From Shewanella psychromarinicola (GTDB taxonomy: Bacteria > Pseudomonadota > Gammaproteobacteria > Enterobacterales > Shewanellaceae): DNA of 64,000 nucleotides. Positions 49,801 through 59,649 of this stretch are shown piece after piece. The notes under the pieces are model-generated. The model did not search any database. It was not told where the DNA came from and was given only the letters and a program-made list of their open reading frames with translations. Location of the stretch: contig NZ_CP034073.1 of NCBI RefSeq assembly GCF_003855155.1, forward strand, positions 4,402,001 to 4,466,000. Reading direction: 5' to 3'. Position 1 is the stretch's first letter. Each line of letters starts with the position of its first letter. The translations under genes were made by a program, and so were the position numbers.

Positions 49801-50682
49801 ACTGAGAAGCCAAAAAATAATGCAAAATATCGCTATAAGAGGTATCGATGCTGCAAGGATCAACAAAATAGTGTTGTCCATTAAGCTGCGCCAAAAGTCA
49901 GCGGGTTCTTCTACTGCGGGTTCAATATTTTCAGTTTGGTCTACAAGTTTTTTATTTTCTAGCGTTAGACCTTCATATTTATCGCGTAATAGCTGTAAAT
50001 CTTCTTCAAGCGAAGCAATATTTAATGACATTTGTTCAATTTTGTTTTTCAACACTTGATTGTCATTGTTGCTGATCATTAATTCATCTTGTGAGCGCGC
50101 CAACTCATCTGTAAGCATTAACGTTTTTGCATTGGCTTTATCTAGCGTGCTATTGAGATCCTTGACCACAACGGCATTAGCCTCAGTAATCGCTTTGGTT
50201 TGTAGCGTTACAGCTGGTGTTTGTTTGGCTATTTGCAACGATTTTGCTGCAGAGGGCTGATTAATAACAGTACGAGGCTGAGTTTGTTTGCTAACACGGC
50301 GATCATCTTGCTCAGCACGGCGTTTAGCAACCTCATTGGGAATGGCGGCTATCACATCTGCAGAAGGGACCAGTAATATCATCCCTCGCTCTAATGTATT
50401 GTAATTATTACCGCTAAAAGCGTGTGGATTAGCGTCAAATAACGCGGCCATCACCTGATAAACACTGACATTATTACTAGGCCTGACTTTTTGCGCAATA
50501 CTCCAAAACGTATCTCTTGATGTCGTCGGACCATATTGCCGTTTAGCTTGTTGTTTAACCTCGCCATTGGGCCCAGTAATTTTGAGTGTTTCTGCCTGTG
50601 CAGATCCAATAAGTTGTACACTGGTTAAGCCAACGGCTGTGCAGGCAATCAAACCCACAATATATGAAGTACGCAAAGTCAT
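46900..50682 (-). CDS. fimV: FimV/HubP polar landmark protein with nine acidic repeats
   Basis: 1260 residues from MTLRTSYIVGL (GGAAGG ribosome-binding site; the longer frame to 50739 is rejected). A signal peptide ends about AQAETL. A periplasmic LysM-like domain covers residues about 50-110 (TFWSIAQKVRPSNNVSVYQ), a coiled coil about 180-245, and one transmembrane helix about 268-290 (ILLILAASIPLIAIFCIIFW). A very long acidic cytoplasmic region carries nine near-identical units of about 38 residues (DDIDSLLAEFDMP-x-ESDDVAA). The C-terminus is the conserved FimV domain (VNAKLDLARAYIEIEDQDS). In Vibrio and Shewanella, HubP places chemotaxis and flagellar factors and ParA-like proteins at the pole through this acidic part. 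Confidence 0.94.
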   Translation of the reverse strand: MTLRTSYIVGLIACTAVGLTSVQLIGSAQAETLKITGPNGEVKQQAKRQYGPTTSRDTFWSIAQKVRPSNNVSVYQVMAALFDANPHAFSGNNYNTLERGMILLVPSADVIAAIPNEVAKRRAEQDDRRVSKQTQPRTVINQPSAAKSLQIAKQTPAVTLQTKAITEANAVVVKDLNSTLDKANAKTLMLTDELARSQDELMISNNDNQVLKNKIEQMSLNIASLEEDLQLLRDKYEGLTLENKKLVDQTENIEPAVEEPADFWRSLMDNTILLILAASIPLIAIFCIIFWLLSRRNKKTQQAEIKTETQPGKESTTAIANDDSDDMVIHLDSNDEESIDDLLDSDSVDLQPEIQMSGDIEMDMASDMFISEKELEDEDGTSLDDLWAEAMEDQDSDLEPLEDDDDLNNLLVGLDTEGAAKDKTDDLDASAEDDIDSLLAEFDMPPESDDVAAAAVKTPETSADSTENSAEDDIDSLLAEFDMPPESDDVAAVVKAPETSASSTEESTEDDIDSLLAEFDMPPESDDVAAVVKAPETSASSTEESTEDDIDSLLAEFDMPAESDDVAAAVKAPETSAGSTENSTEDDIDSLLAEFDMPAESDDVAAAVKAPETSAGSTENSTEDDIDSLLAEFDMPAESDDVAADVNATETSADSTEESTENSTEDDIDSLLADFDMPAESDDVAAAVNAPETSVGSTEESTEDDIDSLLAEFDMPAESDDVAAAVKAPETSAGSSADSTEDDIDSLLAEFDMPAESDDVAAAVKAPETSADSSGEDDVNEIGQNEEPNNEDVDALLASLNEPVIESAMAENSDELPIDEQGNSESDDLAAQIAAELSDEDVADSTDDNETSDEDIDALLASLNEPVVESETYDHENAAVQAQIAAELDDDTSSEALILDDDESLDDDINALLASFKEDTKAGDTPSTDTNSEQSINDKIDDTELFDEFDEYLSDVDLAKTDNADDIDADKDALSDVDTQADSKDQDNTLFDAQLEAALALTSRHDVKSEQGSTAASSPTPETEAEEALDALLAEIDDKDTSSSTAQNKTNKDSGFFNDLKSNKPKPELLDWESDLLKAAESAADEKEVDESEVSDDDLLAAFSQSLKEDDNVDDYTSEDEYILSDDNLTVDEALAALDQKERSQSAEYKASNDEVTRFERENSYIDIDKLLNDADEDDDKTDQYKDVNVNMGSVNSLISNADMVDVDDEENSVNAKLDLARAYIEIEDQDSARALLKEVQMDGNERQQLEAKNLIKSFN
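48350..49400 (-). repeat. DNA encoding nine tandem acidic repeats of FimV/HubP
   Basis: The unit is about 114 bp (38 codons), longer by 12 bp in copy 6 through a duplicated TEES/TENS. Copies 4 and 5 agree in their first 38 codons. Similarity at DNA level is high, pointing to recent unequal crossover or gene conversion. An open frame on the other strand spans the repeats only because of their composition. Confidence 0.85.
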
Positions 50683-50895
50683 CCAATCCTTCCCTTTTAG
50701 CGCTATTGAGTTACCGGTTTGGCAACAGGCTTGAGGCAATTTTTATCGTTAGTATTATGGTCGTTAACTATATCTGATCACATCCATGATGAGCCAATTT
50801 TGCAGGCGATTTCAATGCTATTGATGTTAAAAATGATATGTTTACGACTATAAACTAGATTTACCGGACCTGCTACTATTGGGGTCAGTTAAACG

Positions 50896-50922
50896 AAAAA
50901 AGCCTGCTCATTGCAGGCTTTT
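50896..50922 (-). terminator. Rho-independent terminator of asd
   Basis: AAAAAGCCTGC pairs with GCAGGCTTTTT across five bases; the leftward T-run follows. It lies 51 bases past the asd stop and before fimV. Confidence 0.9.
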
Positions 50923-50972
50923 TAAACTAAATCGCGTTGTTGATAAAAACATTACTCATTATTAAAGTGTAA

Positions 50973-51989
50973 TTAGTAATAATCTCTAATCAAAATCTCG
51001 GCAATTTGCACACTGTTTAACGCTGCACCTTTACGAATGTTATCGGCAGTAACCCATAAATTTATACCGTGAGAGTGCGAAATATCTTTACGAACACGAC
51101 CAACATAAACAGCATCATTACCTGCTGCATCAGTAACAACGGTTGGATATTCATCATCATTTTCAAATAACACAATACCTGGAGCATCACGTAAAACGGC
51201 TTTAACATCTTCAGCATCAACAGGTTGACGCGTTTCAATATGTATAGCCTCTGAATGACCATAAAAAACAGGCACACGAACCGCAGTAGGGTTAACGACA
51301 ATTTCATCGTCGCCAAAAATCTTTTGCGTTTCCCACACCATTTTCATTTCTTCTTTGGTGTAGCCATTGTCCATAAACATATCAATTTGTGGTAAAACAT
51401 TAAATGCTATCTGCTTTGGATAAACCGACGGCTCTGAAGGTAAACCTTGGAGTAATTTTGCACATTGATCCGCTAACTCTTCAATCGCTTTTTTACCTGT
51501 TCCTGACACAGACTGATATGTCGCCACGTTAATACGTGAAATACCAAAAGCATCATAAATTGGCTTAAGTGCAACTAACATCTGAATAGTTGAACAATTA
51601 GGATTGGCAATAATATTGCGATTGCGGAAATCCGCAATGGCTTCAGGGTTAACTTCAGGCACCACGAGCGGCACATCAACATCATTGCGAAAATGTGAGG
51701 TGTTGTCGATAACGACACAACCCGCTTCACCCGCAATAGGCGCCCATTTTGCAGACACATCGCCACCAGCAGAAAAGAAACCTATTTGTGCTTGCGTCCA
51801 ATCAAACGTTTCTACATCAAGAATTTCAACTTGTTTACCGTGAAAACTGACCGTTTCGCCAGCACTGCGACTGCTCGCTAATGGAAACAACTTAGCAACC
51901 GGGAAATTACGCTGCTCGAGGATCTCAATCATAGTTTGACCCACTGCGCCCGATGCACCTAAAACGACTACATTAAATTCCTGAGACAT
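50973..51989 (-). CDS. asd: Aspartate-semialdehyde dehydrogenase
   Basis: 338 residues. Reduces aspartyl phosphate to the semialdehyde, a branch point for Lys, Met, Thr and diaminopimelate. VVLGASGAVGQTMIEILEQR binds NADP. The catalytic Cys is present in NPNCSTIQMLVAL, and YQSVSGTGKKAIEEL and the PVFYGHSEAIHIE His region are complete. E. coli has the inactive paralogue usg at this place (pdxB-usg-truA); here the active-site Cys is kept, so a functional enzyme is expected. It is followed by its own terminator. Confidence 0.93.
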   Translation of the reverse strand: MSQEFNVVVLGASGAVGQTMIEILEQRNFPVAKLFPLASSRSAGETVSFHGKQVEILDVETFDWTQAQIGFFSAGGDVSAKWAPIAGEAGCVVIDNTSHFRNDVDVPLVVPEVNPEAIADFRNRNIIANPNCSTIQMLVALKPIYDAFGISRINVATYQSVSGTGKKAIEELADQCAKLLQGLPSEPSVYPKQIAFNVLPQIDMFMDNGYTKEEMKMVWETQKIFGDDEIVVNPTAVRVPVFYGHSEAIHIETRQPVDAEDVKAVLRDAPGIVLFENDDEYPTVVTDAAGNDAVYVGRVRKDISHSHGINLWVTADNIRKGAALNSVQIAEILIRDYY

Positions 51990-52167
51990 AATTAACGCCC
52001 GACTCCTATTATTCAGTTTGAATGATCAATTTACCTTAGTTTGCTTATGCTTTACTAGGGTTAATCTGCTAAAAAGCCTACTTTGAAGTGATTATTTCTC
52101 AACTGGCTAGAAATACTGTTTTTTGCCCTCAATATGTTCCTCTATAGGTCATATCGGTCCTAGGTCA

Positions 52168-53304
52168 TTAATTAAAGCCTAAAGCGCTGAGCATCGATTG
52201 ATTAATCCCATCATCAGATAAAGTTTGCGTAGATTGAGTTAACGAGATGGCGCTATATTCTCGACGGTAAGTATGATTTTTACGCATTAAATCAAATCCG
52301 GCCGTCGTTGCAAAACAACCTCTAAAGGTTACATCATCATCACGTAAGTCATAGACTAAACGTGATAATTTCAGCAATTGGCTTTCGGTTAAATCACCTT
52401 GACTCACAATTTGATTAAATTGAAAGGTCGGTAGCAAACTCGCCAAGGATTTGTCCACCGGTAAACCGAGTAATTCACACCACTTTTGATACAATATAAA
52501 GGTGCCTCGAGCTTTGCCTTCAAGGCTATAACCGGCAATATGCGGCGTAGCAAACTCTGCCAAGGCGACTAATTCGGCCATAGGGTTAGGTTCGCCTTCC
52601 CATACGTCGAGCACAAGTTTGATATCGTCACGTTGTTGTTTAAATTTGATCAACGCTCGGTTATCAATGACCTCGCCTCGACAGCAATTTAATAACCATG
52701 TATTGGGTTTCAACTGATTGAGTCGAGTGTCATCAAATAAATACCAGGTTTTATGCTCACCCTGTTTGGTAATAGGCACATGCAAACTAATAATATCTGC
52801 ATGTTCAATCAGAGTGTCTAGTGACACAAATTCACGTGTATCACCTTGTTCGGCCTTAATAGGGTCGCACAACAACACTTTTAAACCATAAGCTTGCAAA
52901 CAGTTCGCGGCTGCAGTGCCGGTATTTCCTGCACCCACAATGCCCACAACTTTACCTGCTAATGACCCACCGAGACGCTGAGCCAACTCCAGCATCGCAA
53001 TAAAGGCATACTCACCTACTGCCTTCGCATTACATCCTGGCGCATTAGTAAAAAAGATATTGCGCTCTACAAGATAATCAACATCTACATGATCAGTGCC
53101 AATCGTCGCACTACCCACAAATTTAAGCTTATGCGCTTGTTCAATTAACGCTGCATTCACTTTGGTCACCGAACGCACCAGCAACACATCGGCATCCTGC
53201 ACTTGAACAGCGCTTAACGTTCGGCCATTTACGTATTCAATTTCCCCTAAGTCACCAAACAAGGCATCGACATAAGGCATGTTTTCATCGGCAATTATTT
53301 TCAT
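52168..53304 (-). CDS. pdxB: Erythronate-4-phosphate dehydrogenase
   Basis: 378 residues, identical in length to E. coli PdxB. Oxidises 4-phosphoerythronate in pyridoxal phosphate synthesis. A D-2-hydroxyacid dehydrogenase fold: N-terminal [20 protein letters not shown] site [18 protein letters not shown], the catalytic Arg in [15 protein letters not shown], Glu in WEGEPNP and His in [13 protein letters not shown], and the PdxB-specific C-terminal domain (residues 290-378). It lies before asd, as before usg in E. coli. Confidence 0.96.
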   Translation of the reverse strand: MKIIADENMPYVDALFGDLGEIEYVNGRTLSAVQVQDADVLLVRSVTKVNAALIEQAHKLKFVGSATIGTDHVDVDYLVERNIFFTNAPGCNAKAVGEYAFIAMLELAQRLGGSLAGKVVGIVGAGNTGTAAANCLQAYGLKVLLCDPIKAEQGDTREFVSLDTLIEHADIISLHVPITKQGEHKTWYLFDDTRLNQLKPNTWLLNCCRGEVIDNRALIKFKQQRDDIKLVLDVWEGEPNPMAELVALAEFATPHIAGYSLEGKARGTFILYQKWCELLGLPVDKSLASLLPTFQFNQIVSQGDLTESQLLKLSRLVYDLRDDDVTFRGCFATTAGFDLMRKNHTYRREYSAISLTQSTQTLSDDGINQSMLSALGFN

Positions 53305-53439
53305 TTTGTTATCTTATTTACTGCGAATTTAACGACATCACATTACGATTTTTTATGGAAGTATCTTATACCAAATGCCCCCACCTCGTCATTCCTAAGA
53401 TTTTTTATTGGGGATCCAGCTTTTGATTTTGCTTGTAAG

Positions 53440-53740
53440 CCTAGGTACTAGAGCGGACTGCGTCCTGCTAGTTCGCTTCGCGGCTATAAAAGCGAAGCCA
53501 ATACCTGATGCGTCTTTACGCTGCCCTTTCCGTAAGCACAGCGTCCGCTTATTATCGCTTATCATCGCTCTTCAGCTTTGCTTGTATAGCCTCTCGCCGC
53601 GAAGCGAACTAGCATCTAGGCATTTAGCCCTTTAAGCGCAGCGTTAGCCTGTTATTTTTCGTCGCTTGTCATCGCTCTTCAGCTTTGCTTGTATAGCCTC
53701 TAGCCGCGAAGCGAACTAGCATCTAGGCATTTAGTTTAAA
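53440..53740. repeat. Dispersed palindromic repeat, fabB-downstream copies
   Basis: One unit in the orientation of the 41-kb array (GAGCGGACTGCGTCCTGCTA then GTTCGCTTCGCGGCTATAAA) is followed by two inverted units, each starting TCATCGCTCTTCAGCTTTGC (53562 and 53669, spacing 107) and holding GCCGCGAAGCGAACTAGCAT then CTAGGCATTTAG. No gene lies in 53305-53817. The A-then-B order is the same as at 41046-41665. Confidence 0.8.
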
Positions 53741-53751
53741 AGGCAAAAACA

Positions 53752-53784
53752 AAAAAACCAGCACTGTTTCCAATGCTGGCTTTC
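53752..53784 (-). terminator. Terminator of fabB
   Basis: CCAGCA pairs with TGCTGG across ten bases and is followed leftward by seven T. It lies 38 bases past the fabB stop. Confidence 0.8.
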
Positions 53785-53817
53785 ATATCATTCACAAGTT
53801 AGCCCACAAATAACGTT

Positions 53818-55032
53818 TTACGCTTTATATTTACGCATCACTAATGTTGCGTTAGTGCCACCAAAACCAAAGCTGTTACTCATCATGGTGTTCAATTCCG
53901 CTTGGCGCATTTCACGCACCACTGGCATGCCAGCAGCATTCTCATCAAGGTTGTCGATGTTAATGCTTGGCGCAATAAAGCCGTCTTCCATCATAATTAA
54001 GCTGTAAATCGCTTCATGAACACCAGCCGCACCTAAAGCATGACCTGTCAGTGATTTAGTTGACGCGATTGGAGGCATATTATCGCCAAACACTTCACGT
54101 AATGCTTCAAGTTCGCGCATGTCACCTACTGGTGTAGAAGTGCCATGAGTGTTGATGTAATCAATTGGTGTATCCACATCAGCTAACGCCATCTGCATAC
54201 AACGCACTGCACCTTCACCAGATGGGGCAACCATGTCATAGCCATCTGAAGATGCGCCATAACCCACAATTTCTGCGTAAATTTTAGCACCACGCGCTAG
54301 CGCATGCTCTAATTCTTCAACAACAACAATCCCGCCGCCGCCAGAAATAACAAAACCATCACGGTCTGCATCATAGGTACGTGACGCTTTTTCAGGCGTG
54401 TCATTGTACTTAGTCGATAATGCACCCATAGCATCAAAGCCCATGGTTAATGTCCAATCAACTTCTTCAGCACCACCAGCAAACACCATATCTTGCTTAC
54501 CCATCTGGATAAGTTCAACGGCATGGCCAATACAATGGGCCGAAGTGGCACACGCGGAACTGATAGAATAACTCATGCCTTTAATTTTAAATGGTGTTGC
54601 TAAACAAGCGCTTGCGGTGCTAGACATAATGCGTGGCACAATATAAGGACCCACGCGCTTAACGCCTTTTTCACGCAATGTATCAGCAGCCTGAACTTGG
54701 TTTTTTGATGACGCACCACCCGTACCAGCAATCAAACCGACACGAAAATTAGAATATTGTTCTTCTGTCAAATTAGCATCAGCAATTGCTTCCTGCATAG
54801 CAATGTAAGCATATGCTGCAGCATCGCCCATAAAGCGAAGAGCTTTACGATCAATATAATCAGCGGGGTTCATTTTGATGTCGCCCCAAACTTTACTGCG
54901 TAATTGCATTTCTTCAAACTGCGCCGAGTGGGTAATACCGCTGCGACCCGCTTTCAATGACTCAGTCACTTCTTGCTTGTTATTACCGATACTTGAAACG
55001 ACACCCATTCCGGTGATCACGACTCTTTTCAT
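53818..55032 (-). CDS. fabB: Beta-ketoacyl-ACP synthase I
   Basis: 404 residues (E. coli FabB 406). Condenses malonyl-ACP with growing acyl-ACP, essential for unsaturated fatty acids. The start [16 protein letters not shown] matches the family; a longer frame to 55077 adds 15 residues. The catalytic Cys is in [14 protein letters not shown], with the His residues in [12 protein letters not shown] and [14 protein letters not shown]. The ribosome-binding site is weak (GGAT). It is divergent from mnmC, as in E. coli. Confidence 0.96.
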   Translation of the reverse strand: MKRVVITGMGVVSSIGNNKQEVTESLKAGRSGITHSAQFEEMQLRSKVWGDIKMNPADYIDRKALRFMGDAAAYAYIAMQEAIADANLTEEQYSNFRVGLIAGTGGASSKNQVQAADTLREKGVKRVGPYIVPRIMSSTASACLATPFKIKGMSYSISSACATSAHCIGHAVELIQMGKQDMVFAGGAEEVDWTLTMGFDAMGALSTKYNDTPEKASRTYDADRDGFVISGGGGIVVVEELEHALARGAKIYAEIVGYGASSDGYDMVAPSGEGAVRCMQMALADVDTPIDYINTHGTSTPVGDMRELEALREVFGDNMPPIASTKSLTGHALGAAGVHEAIYSLIMMEDGFIAPSINIDNLDENAAGMPVVREMRQAELNTMMSNSFGFGGTNATLVMRKYKA

Positions 55033-55164
55033 TTTTTTGCTATCCATTTGGTACATGTCGGTACTTAATTGCGGCAATCATAGCTGCTTTAAAGTAATTA
55101 AGTGGTCAGCTTTCCATAAATACAGGTAAAATAATGCCAAGTTATCGGCCCTGAGTAAAATATT

Positions 55165-57255
55165 TTGTATAAAACATCTTTATTATCTGTATCCCCAAAT
55201 TTACACAACTTTTACATTTGTGATTTATTGGGCGATAAAGTCAATCAAAATAGCCGATATCCCCAACTCGCTAAACAGTATATAGACACAGTATTGCAAA
55301 GCGGTGACGGTAATAGAGCCGCCACGAATACTCAACCACGTTTATTAACGCTAGGCCAACTCGGTTTTGGAGATGGCCATGAAATAATACTCTTATTAGC
55401 AGCATTACAAGCGACTAACCTGCAAAATCCTTTGAAAAAGCATCAAACTCGAGTTCATATCAGTGTGTTTGAACATTGTCCAATAAACCGAAAGCAACTT
55501 GAACTCCAGTGGCAACAGCAAGGACTACTTCATTCGGATCATCATTTATTCGATTTTGCTCAAGCGTTACTTAATTGTGAAATAGCGGCCATCGAAGGTT
55601 GCCAACGACTGAGTCTACTCCAAAACACATTCATTATTGACCTATATCAAGGTTCGCCTATAGCACAAGCCAAAACCATTGCTACGCCGAATCAACAAAG
55701 GATAGCACATTGGTTTGCCCTTCCCCATACGAGCCAGGTCAGCTATTCGGATCATTATTTCAGTCAGCATTTGCTGTGGCAATATGGCCGGATCAGTGCT
55801 GATAATGCAACATTTTTAGCCGCTAGCTCAAATGATGACGATGTCACCCCTACCATCAAAAAGCAATTAGCACTTTGTGGATTTTTACATACTACTTCAT
55901 CTCAATCAACTGATGACATCGCTATCGCGGAACGTAACGCACTAAGACAACAAATACGCCAACAGTTTGCTTATAACCCAATGCCATCTCTAGATTCTAA
56001 CGACCAAACCCCTATAGCTATTATAGGTGGAGGTATTGCTTCTGCAAGTCTTGCCTTGTCGTTGGCTGAACGCGGAAAAGATGTAGTAATTTATTGTAAA
56101 GATGACACATTAGGGCAAGGTGCGTCAGGCAACAAACAAGGTGCCATTTATCCTTTACTGACTCCCGAAAATGACTCGCTAAGTCAATTTTTTCAACAAG
56201 CATTTCTATACAGTCGACGTCGTATCCAAGCATTAATTGATGATGGATATTATATTGGACATGACTGGTGTGGCGTATTACACACGGGTTTTGATCTACG
56301 CAGCCAAACAAGATTAGATAAAATTATTCATGGTCAAGCGTGGCCAAGTGAGATTGCTTTTGCCGTAAATCCAATCCAAGCTACACAGCTTGCTAAAGTA
56401 GATATCAATAAATCTGGTTTTTATTATCCATTAGGTGGCTGGGCTTGCCCGTTTGAATTAGCACAAGCCAGCATTGCCAAAGCACAAACATTAACCAAGG
56501 TTCGCATTCTCTATAATAGCGACATTCACTCACTTGAATCACACTCATCTGGCTGGCAACTGTTTAGTGCCGAAAACAAACACATCGCAACACACGATCA
56601 GGTAATCATCGCCTCAGGAGAGCAACTGACTCGCTACAAACAGACAAAAAACCTTCAGATTACCGGTTTTAGAGGTCAAGTGAGTCATGTCCCATCTCAA
56701 GGTGAACTGGCGCAGCTTAATACTGTAATCTGCGCTAATGGCTATTTGACGCCACAACATAATCAACTGCATTGCGTCGGCGCGAGTTATGTAAAAAACC
56801 CACAGCATCTTGATTTTTGCCCATTAGAGCAGCATGAAAACAGCCTTAAAATGCAACAGAGCTTTCCTAATTCGAACTGGCCTCACGATATTAATGTTTC
56901 AAACAATGATGCCAGGATCGGCGTAAGGATGGTCAGTCGCGACCACTTTCCCGTGATGGGATGTGCACCTGATGTTGAAGAATTGTTTGCGCGGTATGCC
57001 GTCCAGAAGCTATCCAAAGATAAACCCAGTCAATGGCAACGATACTGGCAAACTACACCTGCACCGATTTATGATGGCTTATATGTACTCGGCGGACTAG
57101 GCTCTCGCGGCCTAAGCTCAGGCCCACTTGTTGCCGAGTGCCTCGCTGCAAACTTATGTGGAGAACTGTCTCCCTTAAGTTCAGATTTGCAGGCACGACT
57201 TAGTCCAAATAGAATATGGCTGCGTAAGCTGCTTAAAGGCAAAGCGTTGATGTAA
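55165..57255 (+). CDS. mnmC: MnmC tRNA-modification protein with degenerate methyltransferase half
   Basis: 696 residues from a TTG start; the in-frame TAA at 55156 rules out anything longer and no ATG is available. MnmC converts cmnm5(s2)U34 to mnm5(s2)U34 in tRNA. The C-terminal oxidoreductase half is complete: FAD motif AIIGGGIASASLALSLAERG, GASGNKQGAIYPLL, HDWCGV and the ending NRIWLRKLLKGKAL. The N-terminal methyltransferase half has lost its key residues: the DGFAPAKNP motif of E. coli is replaced by ALPHTSQVS, and the SAM loop ESGFGTGLN reads QLGFGDGHE. It lies divergent from fabB, as in E. coli. Confidence 0.93.
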   Translation: MYKTSLLSVSPNLHNFYICDLLGDKVNQNSRYPQLAKQYIDTVLQSGDGNRAATNTQPRLLTLGQLGFGDGHEIILLLAALQATNLQNPLKKHQTRVHISVFEHCPINRKQLELQWQQQGLLHSDHHLFDFAQALLNCEIAAIEGCQRLSLLQNTFIIDLYQGSPIAQAKTIATPNQQRIAHWFALPHTSQVSYSDHYFSQHLLWQYGRISADNATFLAASSNDDDVTPTIKKQLALCGFLHTTSSQSTDDIAIAERNALRQQIRQQFAYNPMPSLDSNDQTPIAIIGGGIASASLALSLAERGKDVVIYCKDDTLGQGASGNKQGAIYPLLTPENDSLSQFFQQAFLYSRRRIQALIDDGYYIGHDWCGVLHTGFDLRSQTRLDKIIHGQAWPSEIAFAVNPIQATQLAKVDINKSGFYYPLGGWACPFELAQASIAKAQTLTKVRILYNSDIHSLESHSSGWQLFSAENKHIATHDQVIIASGEQLTRYKQTKNLQITGFRGQVSHVPSQGELAQLNTVICANGYLTPQHNQLHCVGASYVKNPQHLDFCPLEQHENSLKMQQSFPNSNWPHDINVSNNDARIGVRMVSRDHFPVMGCAPDVEELFARYAVQKLSKDKPSQWQRYWQTTPAPIYDGLYVLGGLGSRGLSSGPLVAECLAANLCGELSPLSSDLQARLSPNRIWLRKLLKGKALM

Positions 57256-57476
57256 AGGAGAAAGTCAAAACTAAGAATGGCTCCCTAATACAAGCATTTG
57301 AGGATGATGGCAATAAGCGGAAGATTGAACGGTAAACAAAATAGAATAAGCTAACGCTTATGTTAGGGTAAAAGCAACCAAATTCGCCATTGCGATAATG
57401 CTTTTCAGCCGAAAGTAAACATATTTGACAGTTAAGTAACAATGAAGCAGATGAGTCTTGCGGCAGGCTATACTTA

Positions 57477-58553
57477 TTAATTTGATTTACGTTTTGAGTA
57501 CAAAACACCATTAAATAAAAGTTTCAGGATCTGACTGTTTTTCACAAAAATGTTATGAAACAGATAAGAGATAAAGAAAACACCGATTATCATTAGTATG
57601 TACTCCTGAATGGGTTCAAAAGCTAACCGTTCAAAAACAAAAACATATAACAAAATAATTAGAGGTTGATGAAGTATGTAGACGGTATAACTTGAATCAG
57701 AAAAGTTCCTTATAACTTTGGAACGCCTAGAACCAACAACATATAATATTGACAGAATAGACAACATTAGACTTCCAGAAGACAGGCGATCTAAGACTTT
57801 ATTAATAACCTCCCCAGCGAATATATTGAAATACGATATCAAAAAGAAAGCAGTAAATATCAAAAAAGATAATAAAAAATATTTAACACATAAAAAAGAT
57901 GAAAACAACGCCTTGTTGATAAAACAAAAACACCCAATAACAAAATAACTGTAATAATAGAAAAGATTATGAAATGTAATAAACAAAACCGTTCCATCAA
58001 ATGTTAACTTAGCCACAGCCAAACCAGTAATAGCAACAGAAGGAATACCCAAGTAAATCATAAACAGTAAAAAAACTGGGGACATTTCTTTACTAGAAAG
58101 AATGAATTTACATAAAGGAAGCGAAATAATAAAGTAAACGATTAAATTACCTAAGAACCAAAGATGGCCTAACCATTGGCCCTTTAACAAGTAATCAATG
58201 CTATCCCAATCGTATGACTTATTATAGCTGTAATAATTCATGATAGGGTTTAATAACAACCCACAAAACAACAGCGGCAACAGCGCTCTTAAAACTCTAT
58301 CTTTGGCGAAACCATCCCTGCCTTTACTAAAAATTAACATATAAAAGAACCCAGATATTAGATAAAAAGCCTCCATTCTAAAAATTTGAATAAAATCTGA
58401 GATATATTTAATAAACCAAGATGTTTCATTAGAGAGAACCCTCCAATCCTGATCAATGCCATAAATAAGTCCTACATGATAAAAAAGCCCCAGTACCATC
58501 AATACCGCTCTACAAAAGTCAAGCCCATGTAGCCGATGAAGATTTCCATTCAT
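57477..58553 (-). CDS. Acyltransferase 3 family integral membrane protein
   Basis: 358 residues with about ten hydrophobic segments. The N-terminal LDFCRAVLMVLGLFYHVGLI carries the catalytic His of the family, and EAFYLISGFFYMLI and WFLGNLIVYF follow. Such proteins O-acetylate or succinylate sugars in surface polysaccharides or osmoregulated glucans (OafA/OpgC type). It starts 148 bases after the galU stop, at the edge of an exopolysaccharide cluster, so it probably decorates that polymer. The DNA is markedly more AT-rich than its neighbours, which suggests acquisition. Confidence 0.85.
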   Translation of the reverse strand: MNGNLHRLHGLDFCRAVLMVLGLFYHVGLIYGIDQDWRVLSNETSWFIKYISDFIQIFRMEAFYLISGFFYMLIFSKGRDGFAKDRVLRALLPLLFCGLLLNPIMNYYSYNKSYDWDSIDYLLKGQWLGHLWFLGNLIVYFIISLPLCKFILSSKEMSPVFLLFMIYLGIPSVAITGLAVAKLTFDGTVLFITFHNLFYYYSYFVIGCFCFINKALFSSFLCVKYFLLSFLIFTAFFLISYFNIFAGEVINKVLDRLSSGSLMLSILSILYVVGSRRSKVIRNFSDSSYTVYILHQPLIILLYVFVFERLAFEPIQEYILMIIGVFFISYLFHNIFVKNSQILKLLFNGVLYSKRKSN

Positions 58554-58701
58554 ATTACACTCACTGAAAACGATTTAATAAAATAATTTTACTTATAGAA
58601 AATAAAAAGAGTGAAAACAAGCGAAAGCCCCAGGTAGAAACCTATGAGGATGATGACAAAACATGAAGACTGAGCTGACACTATCCGGACCGAGCCTAGT
58701 T

Positions 58702-59592
58702 TTATCGATACTCTTCTAATAAATCAGCAAGTTCTTTCTTAAAATCGCTGCCCAATTTAGGATCACGCAAACCATATTCAACAAAAGCTTTCATATAACC
58801 CAGTTTGTCGCCACAGTCATGTGACTTACCTGTCATATTAAAAGCTTCAACGGTATCAGACTCAATCAGCATATCAATGGCATCGGTTAGCTGGATTTCA
58901 TCACCCGCACCAGGAAGTGTTTTCGCGAGTAAGGCCCAAATCTTTTCCGACAACACATAACGGCCAACAACGGCCAAATTAGACGGCGCGGTGCCTAACT
59001 CAGGCTTTTCTACCATGTTGAATATTTTAGTCGAGTCACCAGGGTTAATAGTTTCGCCGCCGCAATCGGCAATTCCATACTTATGGACTTGATCATCAGG
59101 AACAGGTGCGACCATAATTTGACTAGCAAGAGATTCGCGATAACGAATTAGCATCGACGCTAAATTTTCAGTGCGTTGATCTGCTGAGTACGAATCTAAA
59201 ATTACGTCAGGTAACACAACGGCGAATGGATTATCACCAATACACGGCTTAGCACATAAAATGGCATGCCCAAGACCTTTAGCTTCGCCTTGGCGTACAT
59301 GCATAATAGTGACATTTTTAGGACAAATAGCTTGTACTTCATGCAACAACTGACGCTTAACGCGTTTTTCTAACGTTGATTCAAGTTCATAAGATTTATC
59401 AAAGTGGTTTTCGATAGCATTTTTACTGGCATGAGTCACCAGTACGATTTCTTTAATACCGGCGCTAACACATTCATCAACGATATATTGAATCAATGGT
59501 TTATCCACCAAAGGTAGCATTTCTTTTGGGATGGCTTTGGTGGCTGGCAGCATACGCGTACCTAAACCGGCAACAGGAATAACAACTTTCAT
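58702..59592 (-). CDS. galU: UTP-glucose-1-phosphate uridylyltransferase
   Basis: 296 residues (E. coli GalU 302). Makes UDP-glucose, the glucosyl donor for surface polysaccharides. [21 protein letters not shown] is the nucleotidyltransferase signature; [32 protein letters not shown] and [20 protein letters not shown] follow. The start has AAGGAT six bases upstream. It is 57 bases after the O-antigen ligase-like gene and probably in the same operon. Confidence 0.97.
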   Translation of the reverse strand: MKVVIPVAGLGTRMLPATKAIPKEMLPLVDKPLIQYIVDECVSAGIKEIVLVTHASKNAIENHFDKSYELESTLEKRVKRQLLHEVQAICPKNVTIMHVRQGEAKGLGHAILCAKPCIGDNPFAVVLPDVILDSYSADQRTENLASMLIRYRESLASQIMVAPVPDDQVHKYGIADCGGETINPGDSTKIFNMVEKPELGTAPSNLAVVGRYVLSEKIWALLAKTLPGAGDEIQLTDAIDMLIESDTVEAFNMTGKSHDCGDKLGYMKAFVEYGLRDPKLGSDFKKELADLLEEYR

Positions 59593-59649
59593 AAATATCC
59601 TTATTTAGCTAACATTAAGACTAAAATGGTTAACATTTAAATAGTAAAA

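Noticed and set aside
50973..51989. Usg, the inactive aspartate-semialdehyde dehydrogenase paralogue
   Set aside because: The catalytic Cys in NPNCST and the His region are present, so a working enzyme is more likely despite the usg-like position.
57233..57511. 92-codon minus-strand open frame between mnmC and the acyltransferase
   Set aside because: It overlaps both real genes' ends and shows no family features.
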